Assembly: GCF_017353515.1 (NCBI RefSeq)
Contig: NZ_JAFMPY010000013.1
Span: 62,001 to 126,000, forward strand
From: Jiella sonneratiae
GTDB taxonomy: Bacteria; Pseudomonadota; Alphaproteobacteria; Rhizobiales; Rhizobiaceae
Direction: 5' to 3'
DNA: 64,000 nucleotides
Position 1 is the first letter of the stretch. Every line of letters begins with the position of its first letter. The position numbers and the translations under genes were made by a program. Of this stretch, positions 8,813-18,030 are shown piece after piece. The notes under the pieces were generated by a model. That model did no database searches, had not been told where the DNA came from, and worked only from the letters and a program-made list of their open reading frames with translations.

Positions 8813-9559
8813 GTGAACAGGATTCTGATCGCAGCCGTTTTAGCCGCAGTGTGGATGCAGCGTTCATTTGCAGCCGAATTGAGCCTTTCCACCGGAGAAG
8901 GTCCTGGAGGTCAAGCTACCAGAATCTTGCGCATCGCTGGGGACATCACGGAAGGCGACAGCCAGAAGGTCGCTGCTCGACTTGACCAACCGCGTGACAA
9001 AGACAGCGAAAGATCGGCCGTTGATCAGGTAACTTTGGCGGGTGAGGGTGGAGATTTTTTAGAAGCAGTGAAGATCGCTCGGCTGATCGGCCAATCCGAG
9101 GTATCGACTGCCGTGTTAGCTGGAGATACGTGTTCAGATGCCTGTGCGGTCGCGTTCATGGCTGGCAACATGGGCAATTTCAACGAGACCACCGTCCGGG
9201 CCTCGGCAAGATGCCTGCAAGAAGGCGGCGTCCTGGAGTTTTCGATCCCCACATTCGCGCAAGTGCGAACCATAAATCCGTTGGAGGACCGCAATGCCGA
9301 ACTCGCGCGGGTCGCGCGCCGTCAGATGTTTCTTTTTTTTGTTGATCTGATCACCCTGACGAGAGAGCACGAGTGGCCGGAGCAGCTAGTTCAGGCCGTA
9401 CTTGAGGCCGGAATCTCTGGAAGAACGATTGTGCGGGCGGATTATGACCCTCTCCATCTACTACGAGAAGGAAGCCCGGATGATTATTATGGCATCGTCG
9501 CCCATGCGGAGCGCAGTATAGATTTGGGGCGACCTTGTCCTTTTGTTGTGACAAATTGA
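8813..9559 (+). CDS. ClpP-fold periplasmic protein, apparently catalytically inactive
   Basis: A 248-residue protein with a signal peptide (cleavage after RSFAA, about residue 21) and a ClpP/crotonase-like domain of the COG3904 type. The domain aligns with that of the next gene: GEGGDFLEAVKIARLI (about 77-92) matches SPGGNLVEGIALANLV there, and CSDACAVAFMAGN (about 107-119) matches CVSACALVFMAGT. The expected nucleophile serine is Asp109 and the expected histidine is Ser144, so peptidase chemistry is unlikely. GTG at 8813 is chosen as start because GAGGAATTG precedes it and the signal peptide begins there. Codon use is clearly less GC-rich than in pnp, suggesting acquisition. It lies 24 bp before its paralogue and is probably cotranscribed with it. 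Confidence 0.72.
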   Translation: MNRILIAAVLAAVWMQRSFAAELSLSTGEGPGGQATRILRIAGDITEGDSQKVAARLDQPRDKDSERSAVDQVTLAGEGGDFLEAVKIARLIGQSEVSTAVLAGDTCSDACAVAFMAGNMGNFNETTVRASARCLQEGGVLEFSIPTFAQVRTINPLEDRNAELARVARRQMFLFFVDLITLTREHEWPEQLVQAVLEAGISGRTIVRADYDPLHLLREGSPDDYYGIVAHAERSIDLGRPCPFVVTN

Positions 9560-9583
9560 TTATTTAGCCTATCCGAGACTATT

Positions 9584-11221
9584 ATGAAAAAATTGTCCTC
9601 ATTTTTGACATTATTTTTCGTCTGCACGTTTGCAGACTTTACGACAGCAGCCGAGGTCTTGACGCAGTCTGCTGCCCAGATCTCCGACCGTTGTGGCGCA
9701 GAACGGACGATTTTGCTGCACGGCCAAATCGATAAGGGGGACGTCGAAAGACTGAGAGCGGCCCTCGGACCAAAGCTGAGCGAGGCTCCAACAAGCGACT
9801 TTCGAGGTTCTCAGGCGCGTTTGGTTTTGGACAGCCCCGGAGGAAACCTCGTCGAAGGAATAGCTCTGGCGAACCTCGTCCGAGATGCTGCCCTCCGAAC
9901 CTATGTCAGGAGCAACGCTCAGTGCGTTTCGGCGTGCGCGCTCGTTTTCATGGCAGGTACATCCATTGGAGCGAACGGCAAGCGCTTCTCGATCCGGGAG
10001 ATCGAGCCCGGCGCAAAACTGGCATTCCACGCCCCTGACTTACCAGAAGAAATGCTTCGCGACATTGCGCCAGACGATCGGGTCGCGGCGCGGGCCATCG
10101 AGGAGGCAATGTTCCAGGCAGCGCGCGGCTTCGTCAATTTGCTGCATGATCACAATTGGGCGCAATCATTGACGGAGTTTACCCTTGAGGCCGTCGACAA
10201 AGGGGAATTCGTTGAGGTAAAAACCGTTGATCAAGCAGGTAGGTGGCGCATCGGGATTGCTGGATCTCGCCGCTTACGCATTGAGCCAAATCTGCGCGAT
10301 GAAAGTTATTATGCGGCAGATGCAGGTTCGCCGCTGGGCCTGCATAGCTTTTGCGTCAATTCTGAAGAGTGGGCAAAAGATCAGTTCGCATTTCCTGTGT
10401 TGGACACCCCCTCTCCCTTGGCGGCGAACATTCAAGATCGGTCGATCTTAAGTCGCCCAATTATTGCTTATACGAGGGCGAGGCGATACCGGGAGCACCT
10501 CTTCTCGCACGAGACGATCGGCGGGTATGAGTCGTATTGCGTCGTGTCTACGGATCAAAGCGGCCGCATCTATTCAGCATTCTGGCCAGGCGACCTGACG
10601 GTCCGATCGGGGCTGCCGAACATCGATAATCAGGGCGTCGCTCTGATCCCTGTCGACCGAATTCGTGCATGGCAGGCTCTTCCGCCAGATACACCTATCA
10701 CCCGTATCGACGAGTCCCTTGCCGATACCGGAATTTTTCGCAGCGTTGGTCCAGAGCAGGATGTCGAGCCGTTTGTCGTCGAGTCACAGACGACCAATTG
10801 GAACCATAACGGCTCGAAGATGGAGCTCAGGGTCGAAAAGCTCGATACCGGGCAGACCGATGTGACGATCAGCTACTCGCAGCCGAGAGAGTCGCTCCTG
10901 AAGTACGGCATCGAGCCTAAGCAATTGCTTTTCAAGGGACAATTGGTCGAAGGATCGCTGAGCGGCCGAGCCTTTGTCTTCCGTCGAGGTTGCGACCCCA
11001 TCCCCTATGGCGTCACCGGCCGCTTCGATCCATCGCAAAGCGCGTTTCGCCTGACGGGAGCCGCCCCCGATCAGACCGGCGATCGCTGCCAGCCCGAAGG
11101 GAAAACCTTCGATAGCAGCGCGGCTGCGCTCGTATTCGATCATGACGGCATTGCCGAATACGAACGCGACGTCCAGACCAAGAAGATCGTTCTCGCCTGT
11201 CCTGCCGCTCCCAGCGACTGA
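9584..11221 (+). CDS. ClpP-fold periplasmic protein with intact Ser-His motif
   Basis: A 545-residue protein with a signal peptide (MKKLSSFLTLFFVCTF, cleavage near TTAA). Residues about 40-210 form a ClpP/SDH-like domain of the COG3904 group: LVLDSPGGNLVEG (about 80-92) supplies the oxyanion loop, CVSACALVFMAGT carries the candidate nucleophile Ser116 between Cys114 and Cys118, and AFHAP carries the candidate His149. The C-terminal 300 residues have no domain I recognise and include several cysteines that could form disulfides. It follows the inactive-looking paralogue, and both are less GC-rich than their flanks. A periplasmic proteolytic role is inference from fold and motifs; the substrate is unknown. 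Confidence 0.72.
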   Translation: MKKLSSFLTLFFVCTFADFTTAAEVLTQSAAQISDRCGAERTILLHGQIDKGDVERLRAALGPKLSEAPTSDFRGSQARLVLDSPGGNLVEGIALANLVRDAALRTYVRSNAQCVSACALVFMAGTSIGANGKRFSIREIEPGAKLAFHAPDLPEEMLRDIAPDDRVAARAIEEAMFQAARGFVNLLHDHNWAQSLTEFTLEAVDKGEFVEVKTVDQAGRWRIGIAGSRRLRIEPNLRDESYYAADAGSPLGLHSFCVNSEEWAKDQFAFPVLDTPSPLAANIQDRSILSRPIIAYTRARRYREHLFSHETIGGYESYCVVSTDQSGRIYSAFWPGDLTVRSGLPNIDNQGVALIPVDRIRAWQALPPDTPITRIDESLADTGIFRSVGPEQDVEPFVVESQTTNWNHNGSKMELRVEKLDTGQTDVTISYSQPRESLLKYGIEPKQLLFKGQLVEGSLSGRAFVFRRGCDPIPYGVTGRFDPSQSAFRLTGAAPDQTGDRCQPEGKTFDSSAAALVFDHDGIAEYERDVQTKKIVLACPAAPSD

Positions 11222-11357
11222 TCACAACTGTTCGCACCGCAGCATCCTGCCTTTTCCACCTCGGCGCCGAATGCTATGGCCCGTGGATCATGCAGTACCG
11301 GGATCTATGTCTTTAAGAGACCGCCCGGAAACCCTTTCTTTCCGAAAGCCCCTCCCC

Positions 11358-12527
11358 ATGCTCGACCTCTCCCGCCTGCGACGCGAAGCCGTGGAGGCGC
11401 CTGAAAGCGGTATTGTTGCCGTCGTCAACCACGCCCGCGGCAGGGAGGGGATCATCCCGATGTGGGCCGGCGAGGGCGACCTCGCGACGCCGCGCTTCAT
11501 CGCCGAGGCCGCGGCGGCGAGCCTTGCCGAGGGCGAGACCTTCTACACCTTCCAGCGCGGCCTGCCGGAGCTGCGCGTCGCGCTCAGCCAGTACACCAGC
11601 CGGCTCTACGGCCAGAACCTCGAGCCCGAGCGCTTCTTCGTCACCGGCTCGGGGATGCACGCGATCCAGCTCGCGCTGATGGCGCTCGCCGGCAGCGGCG
11701 ACGAGGTGGTGTTCGTCGGCCCGGCCTGGCCGAATTTTTCCGCCGCCGCCGGGCTGATGGGCGCGATGCCCCGCGAGGTCAGCCTCGACTGCGTCGCCGG
11801 CCGCTGGCAGCTCGATCTGGGCAAGCTGAAGAGCGCGATTACCGACAAGACCCGCGTCCTCTTCGTCAACTCCCCCTCGAACCCGACCGGCTGGACCGCG
11901 ACCCGCGAGGAGCTTGCCGCGATCCTTGCCGTCGCGCGCGAGGCCGGCATCGTCGTCATCGCCGACGAGATCTATGCGCGGTTCTATTACGAGGGCCCGC
12001 GCGCGCCCTCCTTCCACGACGTCATGGCCGCCCACGACGCCATCGTCTTCGTCAATTCCTTCTCGAAGAACTGGGCGATGACCGGCTGGCGGGTCGGCTG
12101 GATCGAGACCAGCCCGGCGCTCGGCCAGATCATCGAGAACCTCATCCAGTATTCCAATTCCGGCGTCGCGGCTTTCATGCAGCGGGGTGCGATCGCCGCG
12201 CTGACCCATGGCGAGGAATTCGTCGAGAACCAGATCGCCCGCGCCGAGACCGCCCGCGACATCTTCTGCGACATCCTGACGGCGACCAACCGCGTCGAAC
12301 TCGCCCCGCCCGACGGCGCCTTCTACGCCTTCTTCAAGATCGACGGCATCGGCGACACCAGGGCGGCGGCCTTCAGGATCGTCGACGAGGCGAAGGTCGC
12401 GATCGCGCCGGGCACGGCCTTCGGGCCGGCGGGCGCGCCGTTCTTCCGGGCCTGCTTCCACCGCCGGCTCGACGAGGTCGAGGCGGCCGCCCATCGCCTA
12501 GCGGAGTGGATCGGATACCAGGTGTGA
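11358..12527 (+). CDS. PLP-dependent aminotransferase, class I/II
   Basis: A 389-residue aspartate-aminotransferase-like enzyme. Marks in order: GEGDLATP near the N-terminus, TGSGMHAIQLALMAL, NSPSNPTGWTA, IADEIYARFYYEG and NSFSKNWAMTGWRVGW with the PLP lysine, ending with a proper C-terminal small domain. The amino-group donor and acceptor cannot be assigned from sequence. The ATG at 11358 gives the usual start; an in-frame ATG at 11307 would add 17 residues and cannot be excluded. The downstream AbrB-type membrane gene begins 2 bp after the stop, so the two are likely cotranscribed. Confidence 0.85.
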   Translation: MLDLSRLRREAVEAPESGIVAVVNHARGREGIIPMWAGEGDLATPRFIAEAAAASLAEGETFYTFQRGLPELRVALSQYTSRLYGQNLEPERFFVTGSGMHAIQLALMALAGSGDEVVFVGPAWPNFSAAAGLMGAMPREVSLDCVAGRWQLDLGKLKSAITDKTRVLFVNSPSNPTGWTATREELAAILAVAREAGIVVIADEIYARFYYEGPRAPSFHDVMAAHDAIVFVNSFSKNWAMTGWRVGWIETSPALGQIIENLIQYSNSGVAAFMQRGAIAALTHGEEFVENQIARAETARDIFCDILTATNRVELAPPDGAFYAFFKIDGIGDTRAAAFRIVDEAKVAIAPGTAFGPAGAPFFRACFHRRLDEVEAAAHRLAEWIGYQV

Positions 12528-12529
12528 GC

Positions 12530-13651
12530 ATGGGCCACCGGGCGGCGCGGGGCCGCCTGCGGGACCTTGCCGTCACCGGGGCGGCGGCGCTTTCCGCCGG
12601 CGCCGTCGCCAGTTCTTTCGGCCTGCCGGTCGCCTGGCTGCTCGGCCCGGTCGTCGCCGCGACGGCGCTCAGCCTCGCCGGGCTCGACACGCGGCTGCCG
12701 GACCGGCTGAAGACCCTCGCCTTCTACGTGCTCGGCGTCCAGGCCGGGTCCGGCGTCTCGCCCGAGATCGCCACCCAGTTCGCGGTCTGGCCGCTCTCCT
12801 TCGTCATCCAGCTTTTCGGCGTCCTCTTCGCCGTCGCCCTGTGTTACGGCTTCCTGCGGCGGATGCTCGGCTGGGACCATGCGACCGCGCTCTTCGCCTC
12901 GCTGCCCGGCGCGCTGTCCTTCGTCGTCGCGGCGGCCTCCGAGACGAAGGCGGACATGGGCCGGGTGGTGATCATCCAGTCGATCCGTCTCCTGATGCTG
13001 ATCGCCGCCCTGGTGCCGCTGCTCGGCGCGCTGGAAGGCGGCGGGGCGATGGGTCCGGCGCTGCGGCCGGCCGGCGACGGCGGGGTGTTCGCCTATGCGC
13101 TGATGTTCGGCCTTTCCGCCGCCACCGCCTGGCTCGCCGCAAGGCTCAACGTTCCCGGCGGCATGATGCTCGGCGCGCTGATCGGCAGCGCCGTTCTGCA
13201 CGGCGCCGACGTCGTCGCGGTCTCGCTGCCCTGGTGGCTCGCCCTGCCGAGCCTCGTGCTTCTCGGGATCATCGTCGGCGGCCGGCTGAACGGCATCTCG
13301 GTCTCCGCCTTCCTGCGGCTGCTCGCGCCTTCGCTCGGCTGCTTCGCGCTCGGCCTTCTCGGCACCGGGCTTGCCGGCGTCGCCGCCGTCGTCTTCGTCG
13401 ACCTGCCGGCGCCGAACGTCGCCCTCGCCTATGCGCCGGGCGCGCTCGAGGCGCTGACGGTGCTCGCCTTCCAGTTCGACATCGATCCGGCCTATGTCGC
13501 CTCCCATCACGTCGTGCGCTTCTTCGCCATCGCGCTGATCGTGCCCTTCCTCGCGCGGCGGGTCTCGCGGCGCGAGGCCGTCACGGAAAGGGCCGAGGAC
13601 GGGACGGCGGCCGCGCCGGCGCCCGGCGAATGGGATCGAGAAAGCGCGTGA
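12530..13651 (+). CDS. AbrB family membrane protein
   Basis: A 373-residue integral membrane protein with about ten hydrophobic segments arranged as two similar halves, each holding a GLP- or NVP-containing start (SSFGLPVAWLLGPVV; ARLNVPGGMMLGALIG). That duplicated unit is the AbrB/AmoA membrane family (COG3180), of unproven transport or regulatory function despite its name. Its start overlaps or nearly abuts the aminotransferase stop: GTG at 12524 overlaps it and ATG at 12530 follows by 2 bp. The coupling suggests a common transcript. Confidence 0.82.
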   Translation: MGHRAARGRLRDLAVTGAAALSAGAVASSFGLPVAWLLGPVVAATALSLAGLDTRLPDRLKTLAFYVLGVQAGSGVSPEIATQFAVWPLSFVIQLFGVLFAVALCYGFLRRMLGWDHATALFASLPGALSFVVAAASETKADMGRVVIIQSIRLLMLIAALVPLLGALEGGGAMGPALRPAGDGGVFAYALMFGLSAATAWLAARLNVPGGMMLGALIGSAVLHGADVVAVSLPWWLALPSLVLLGIIVGGRLNGISVSAFLRLLAPSLGCFALGLLGTGLAGVAAVVFVDLPAPNVALAYAPGALEALTVLAFQFDIDPAYVASHHVVRFFAIALIVPFLARRVSRREAVTERAEDGTAAAPAPGEWDRESA

Positions 13652-13664
13652 CGGCGCGGCGGGG

Positions 13665-14042
13665 TCAGGCGTCGATGGCGGCGAAGACCGACGGGCTCGG
13701 CGCTTCCGCCTCGCCGCCTTCCGGGCCCCACGAGACCACCCAGGCGGCGAAGTCGTCGCTCATCTCGGCGAAACGGAACGCCTCGCCCGCCTCGACCAGC
13801 AGCGCGTCGCCGGCGCCGACGGCCCCCGTCCCGTCGCCGGAGAGCGTCGCCGCGCGGCCGCTCGCGACGACGAACAGCCGGTCCTGATGATAGGGATCCT
13901 GGGCGTCCTCGCCGCGCGGGGCGTGGACTTCGAGGGTCATGGTGCCGTGGGCGAAGGCCTCAGCGGCAAACCTGCCGCCGGGAAAGGCCGTGCTGGCAGG
14001 GCCGGGCAGCTTCGACAGGAGGGAGGCGAGCGAAACCTTCAT
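13665..14042 (-). CDS. small cupin-domain protein
   Basis: A 125-residue single-domain cupin: APRGEDAQDPYHQDRLFVVASG forms the first conserved strand pair and GAGDALLVEAGEAFRF the second. The metal-ligand pattern is incomplete (one clear His), so metal binding is uncertain. Such small cupins store or sense small molecules or act as isomerases; nothing here picks between these. It lies downstream of hemA on the same strand, separated by 83 bp. Confidence 0.75.
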   Translation of the reverse strand: MKVSLASLLSKLPGPASTAFPGGRFAAEAFAHGTMTLEVHAPRGEDAQDPYHQDRLFVVASGRAATLSGDGTGAVGAGDALLVEAGEAFRFAEMSDDFAAWVVSWGPEGGEAEAPSPSVFAAIDA

Positions 14043-14125
14043 CGGGCAGGTCCTTGCGATCGTCGGGACCCGCCCCGTCGTCGTGCCGGCGGCACCGGCC
14101 GAGCCGGGGCCGCGACGGCCGCGAT

Positions 14126-15406
14126 TCAGCCGCCGGCTTGCGAGACGACCAGCGGGGTCACCTTCTCCGAACGCTCGGGGCTCGCCGGGCGTTCCGCGGC
14201 GAAGGGAATGCCGACGGCCTGCCAGGTCTCGACCAGCGCGTCGCGCAGCGCCTCGATCAGCCGGTCGTCGTGCAGCGGCGTCGGGGTGATGCGCAGGCGC
14301 TCGGTGCCGCGCGGCACCGTCGGATAGTTGATCGGCTGGATGTAGATGCCGTGCTTGGCCAGCAGCCGGTCGCTCGCCTGCTTGCAGAGGTCCGGGTCGC
14401 CGACCAGCACGGGGACGATGTGCGTCTCGGACGGCATCACCGGCAGACCCGCCTCGGCGAACACCGCCTTCGCCCGCCCCGCCTGAAGCTGCTGGCCGGC
14501 GCGCTCCGACTGCGAGTGCTTCAGATGGCGGATCGAGGCGGTGGCGGCGGCGGCGAGCGCCGGCGGCAGCGCGGTGGTGAAGATGAAACCCGGCGCATAG
14601 GAGCGGACCGCGTCGATCAGCGCCTTCGACCCGGTGATGTAGCCGCCGAGGACACCGAAGGCCTTGGCCAGCGTTCCCTCGATGACGTCGATGCGGCCGG
14701 CGACGCCCTCACGCTCGGAGATGCCGCCGCCGCGCGCGCCGTACATGCCGACGGCATGGACCTCGTCGATATAGGTCATGGCGTTGTAGGTCTCGGCGAG
14801 GTCGCAGATCGCGGCGATCGGCGCGACGTCCCCGTCCATCGAATAGACGCTCTCGAAGACGATCAGCTTCGGCCGGTCGGGCTCGGCGGCGGCGAGCAGT
14901 TCCTCGAGATGGGCGAGGTCGTTGTGGCGGAACACCTGCTTGCGGGCGCCGGACTTCCTCACCCCCTCGATCATCGAGGCATGGTTGAGCTCGTCGGAAA
15001 GGATCAGGCAGTTCGGCAGAAGCTTGGCGATGGTCGAGATCGACGCCTCGTTGGAAACGAAGCCCGAGGTGAAGACCAGCGCCGCTTCCTTGCCGTGCAG
15101 ATCGGCGAGTTCCAGCTCGAGCTCGACCAGCGGATGGTTGGTGCCGGAGATGTTGCGGGTGCCGCCGGCGCCCGAGCCCATGCTCTGCGCCGTCTTCGCC
15201 ATCGCCCCGACGACGTCGGGATGCTGGCCCATGCCGAGATAGTCGTTCGAGCACCAGACGGTGATCTCCCGCGCCTCGCCCTGGTGCCGCCAGATCGCCT
15301 TCGGAAACTCTCCCGCGATACGCTCCAGATCGGCGAACACCCGATAGCGCCGCTCGGCGTGAAGGGCTTCGATCGCCGAGGCGAAATGGCGCTGGTAGTC
15401 AATCAT
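14126..15406 (-). CDS. hemA: 5-aminolevulinate synthase
   Basis: A 426-residue enzyme condensing glycine and succinyl-CoA to 5-aminolevulinate, the C4 entry to haem synthesis typical of alphaproteobacteria. Visible are MIDYQRHF at the N-terminus, [47 protein letters not shown] and [14 protein letters not shown] with the PLP lysine. The C-terminus has normal length. The next gene upstream (15669-15875) lies on the same strand, and an FNR/FixK-like palindrome lies about 170 bp upstream of the start, fitting oxygen-linked control of haem synthesis known in relatives. Confidence 0.96.
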   Translation of the reverse strand: MIDYQRHFASAIEALHAERRYRVFADLERIAGEFPKAIWRHQGEAREITVWCSNDYLGMGQHPDVVGAMAKTAQSMGSGAGGTRNISGTNHPLVELELELADLHGKEAALVFTSGFVSNEASISTIAKLLPNCLILSDELNHASMIEGVRKSGARKQVFRHNDLAHLEELLAAAEPDRPKLIVFESVYSMDGDVAPIAAICDLAETYNAMTYIDEVHAVGMYGARGGGISEREGVAGRIDVIEGTLAKAFGVLGGYITGSKALIDAVRSYAPGFIFTTALPPALAAAATASIRHLKHSQSERAGQQLQAGRAKAVFAEAGLPVMPSETHIVPVLVGDPDLCKQASDRLLAKHGIYIQPINYPTVPRGTERLRITPTPLHDDRLIEALRDALVETWQAVGIPFAAERPASPERSEKVTPLVVSQAGG

Positions 15407-15574
15407 CCTGCACTCCTCATCGGAATGGTTCTAAGTCCGTGCATCCGCCTTGTCCACCGCCGGCGCAACCGGCCGCCGACGCCCGTCCAATCAATATGAC
15501 ACGAATGGCGCACGAAGTGACAAAATAATTTGACACCCCGGCATCGATCCTGCCGCCGTTGTAACGTCCGCACC

Positions 15575-15588
15575 TTGATTTGGAGCAA
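15575..15588. promoter_or_regulatory. FNR/FixK-like box upstream of hemA
   Basis: The sequence TTGATTTGGAGCAA differs in one base from the consensus TTGAT-N4-ATCAA bound by FNR/FixK/FnrN-type regulators. It lies 169-182 bp upstream of the hemA start. Oxygen-dependent control of hemA through such boxes is established in other alphaproteobacteria. Here it is a near match only. Confidence 0.35.
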
Positions 15589-15668
15589 ATTAAAGTTTCG
15601 AAATGCCTCCGCCGCCGCGACCGGGCTGCTCGAACGGGGCCTCGGGCGCTCCCGACGCGCCGGCGGCG

Positions 15669-15875
15669 TCACGTCTCGCCGCCGCCCTCGCCCTCGCCGG
15701 CTTCCGGCATGGACGCGCCGGGTTCCCCTGGCTCCGCCGTTTCGCCGGCCGGCGTCCCGGCGTCGCGCCGCGCCCTGGCCTGGCTCTTGCGACGCGACAG
15801 ATTGGCCCGCAGCGCCCGTTCGAGACGCTCCTCGCGCTGTGTCTTCTTCCGATCGTCGGGCGATGTACCGGCCAT
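15669..15875 (-). CDS. small basic hypothetical protein
   Basis: A 68-residue protein beginning MAGTSPDDRKKTQREERLER and continuing with a basic helical stretch (LRANLSRRKSQARARR), then a Gly/Glu/Pro-rich acidic tail. Short proteins with an REERL...ALRxNLxRRKxQAR core are widespread in Hyphomicrobiales and have no known function. The codon pattern is consistent with coding, but opposing frames are open too because of high GC. The start at 15875 matches the family; a longer frame to 16022 is less likely. Confidence 0.55.
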   Translation of the reverse strand: MAGTSPDDRKKTQREERLERALRANLSRRKSQARARRDAGTPAGETAEPGEPGASMPEAGEGEGGGET

Positions 15876-16120
15876 GGTTCCGCATGTATCGATTCCAGAC
15901 TGGAAACGCCAGACGCCGCGGCGCGGCGGGGGCGGGCCGCTGCGTCTGGCCCGTTCCGATCCGGCCCGGTCACGGATTCGGGATGGCGCAGCCGACGCAA
16001 GCTGCCGGGCCCCGGGTGACAAGCTCGTTGCAAAACCGGTAGATCGGCGGTCGAAGCGTCGCCGCCGCGGCCCGACGCGCCGCAGCCGGCCGGTGCGTGT
16101 TGAAGGAAAGTTGAGACCTC

Positions 16121-17437
16121 ATGATCGACCACATCGGCTTTGCCGCCGAACTCGCCCGTCACGCCGAATCCAGCGGGCCGGTGACGATCGGCCTTGCCGG
16201 TGCCGGGCAGATGGGCACGGACATCGTCGTCCAGACGGCGCTGATGCGGGGCGTGCGGGTCGGGGCGATCGCCGCCAACAGCCCGCGCCGGCCGCTGGAG
16301 GCGCTCGCGATCGCCGGCTACGACGAGGGCCACGGCGTCGTCGCGGCGACGCCGGCGGCGATCGACGCGGCAATCGAGACCGGCAGGATCGCCGTCACCG
16401 ACGACATCGCGGCGCTCTGTGCGGCCGGCAAGATCGACGTCATCGTCGATGCCACGGGCAGCCCGGAAGTCGGCACCCGCCTCGCCCTCCTGGCGATCGA
16501 GAACGGCAAGCACGTCGTCATGCTGAACGTCGAGGCGGACATCACCGTCGGCCGCCTCTTGGCCCGCCGGGCGGCGGCGGCCGGCGTCGTCTATACCGGC
16601 TCGGCCGGCGACGAACCGGCGGCGACGCTCGAACTGATCGGCTTCGCCCAGTCTCTCGGGATGGAGGTCGTCGCGGCGGGCAAGGGCAAGAACAATCCCC
16701 TGCGCCACGACGCCGTGCCCGAGGAATACGAGGCCGAGGCTGAGGAGCGCAACATGAACGCCCGGATGCTGGTCGAGTTCATCGACGGCTCGAAGACGAT
16801 GGTCGAGATGACGGCGATCGCAAACTGCACCGGCCTCGTCCCGGACGTGCCGGGCATGCACGGACCCGAGGCCAGCGTCGAGAACCTCGCCCAGGTTCTC
16901 TGCGCGGCCGAGGACGGCGGCGTGCTGTCGCGCGCCGGGCGGGTCGACTACACGATCGGCAAGGGCGTCGCCCCCGGCGTCTTCTGCGTCGTCAAGCCCC
17001 GCCACCCGCGCGCCATCGAGCGGATGGCGGATCTGAAGGTCGGACCCGGCCCCTGCTTCGCCCTCGTCCGGCCGTTTCATCTGACAAGCCTGGAGACGCC
17101 GCTGTCGGCGGCGCGGGTCGTCATCCACCGGCGGCCCGACATGGTGCCGATCGACCGGCCGGTGGCCGAATGCGGCGCCCGTGCCAAGCGCGGGTTGCAG
17201 CCGGGTGAGACGCTCGGTCGCATCGGCATGGCCGACTATCGCGGCTACGCTCTCGAATGGCGCGACGCACGCGGCAAGCGCGCTCTGCCCCTCGGGCTTG
17301 CCGAACATGCACGCGTCACAAGGCCGATCGCGGCCGGCGAGCTTCTCACCTACGAGAACTGCACGCCGGACGCTTCGCTCATCGTCACGCGCATGCGCGC
17401 CGAACTGGACGCTGCGGACGACAGGGCGTTCGGATAG
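16121..17437 (+). CDS. homoserine-dehydrogenase-like oxidoreductase with SAF domain
   Basis: A 438-residue protein. The N-terminal half is a Rossmann NAD(P)-binding domain (GLAGAGQMGTDI near residue 24) followed by a homoserine-dehydrogenase/Gfo-Idh-like substrate region (AAGKGKNNPLRHDAVP). The C-terminal part, from about residue 350, is a SAF-type domain with LPLGLAEHARVTRPIAAGE and LLTYENC. Proteins of this architecture occur in sugar-acid and polyol catabolism of alphaproteobacteria, but the substrate here is unknown. It is convergent with a MarR regulator gene 18 bp downstream. No transporter or other catabolic gene is adjacent. Confidence 0.78.
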   Translation: MIDHIGFAAELARHAESSGPVTIGLAGAGQMGTDIVVQTALMRGVRVGAIAANSPRRPLEALAIAGYDEGHGVVAATPAAIDAAIETGRIAVTDDIAALCAAGKIDVIVDATGSPEVGTRLALLAIENGKHVVMLNVEADITVGRLLARRAAAAGVVYTGSAGDEPAATLELIGFAQSLGMEVVAAGKGKNNPLRHDAVPEEYEAEAEERNMNARMLVEFIDGSKTMVEMTAIANCTGLVPDVPGMHGPEASVENLAQVLCAAEDGGVLSRAGRVDYTIGKGVAPGVFCVVKPRHPRAIERMADLKVGPGPCFALVRPFHLTSLETPLSAARVVIHRRPDMVPIDRPVAECGARAKRGLQPGETLGRIGMADYRGYALEWRDARGKRALPLGLAEHARVTRPIAAGELLTYENCTPDASLIVTRMRAELDAADDRAFG

Positions 17438-17455
17438 GCGGTGCGTGGCTGCCGG

Positions 17456-17914
17456 TCAGAGACGGCCGTGCGGCATTCTCGTCGCGTCGATGGCGGTTTC
17501 GAGGCCCTTGGCGAGGACGCTGCGCTCGTGGGTCGACAACTCCTCCATCGCCTTGCGGATCGAGCGCAGCGGATCGCTCTTCAGAAGCTGGTAGCCCTTT
17601 TCGGTCAGCTCCAGACGCTCGGCGCGGCCGCGGCCGATCGTCCCCATCTTGGTGACCAGTCCCTTTTCGACGAGGGTGCGCACCGTGCGCGCCACGGCTC
17701 CGGAGGCAAGTCCCTGATAGCGCGCGAGGTCGATCGCGGTGCGCCGGTCCGCCTGTGCGTGGTGGATGTAGCGCAGCGCCGACCACTGGGCGGGGAAAAG
17801 GTGCGCGGCATAGCCGTTCGAATGCAGGCGGCGCGCCATTTGCTCGAAAAGCCCAGTGAGCACTTCGGTGGAATCAGTCTCCGTCATGTCGATACAAGTT
17901 GCCCCTTCACTCAT
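17456..17914 (-). CDS. MarR family transcriptional regulator
   Basis: A 152-residue winged-helix protein. LFPAQWSALRYIHHA marks helix 1-2, then RTAIDLARYQGLASGAVARTVRTLVEKGLV is the HTH and recognition helix, and GRGRAERLELTEKGYQLL forms the wing. Expected to dimerise and bind a palindrome near its own promoter. The start could also be the ATG at 17887 (143 residues). Its target may be itself or the convergent oxidoreductase locus; the sequence does not show which. Confidence 0.82.
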   Translation of the reverse strand: MSEGATCIDMTETDSTEVLTGLFEQMARRLHSNGYAAHLFPAQWSALRYIHHAQADRRTAIDLARYQGLASGAVARTVRTLVEKGLVTKMGTIGRGRAERLELTEKGYQLLKSDPLRSIRKAMEELSTHERSVLAKGLETAIDATRMPHGRL

Positions 17915-18030
17915 CCGACCGCCGCAAAGCAGTCACAAGCATCATAGAACGGGAATCCTCGCAATGCGACCACGGAATGATTGCAAAATGTAGCGCCGCC
18001 TGCCTCACGCATGAACTTTCTAGAACAACT

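Noticed and set aside
9337-9346. Run of eight T within the inactive ClpP-fold gene as a frameshift site
   Set aside because: The frame reads through it correctly into a normal C-terminal part, so no shift is needed.
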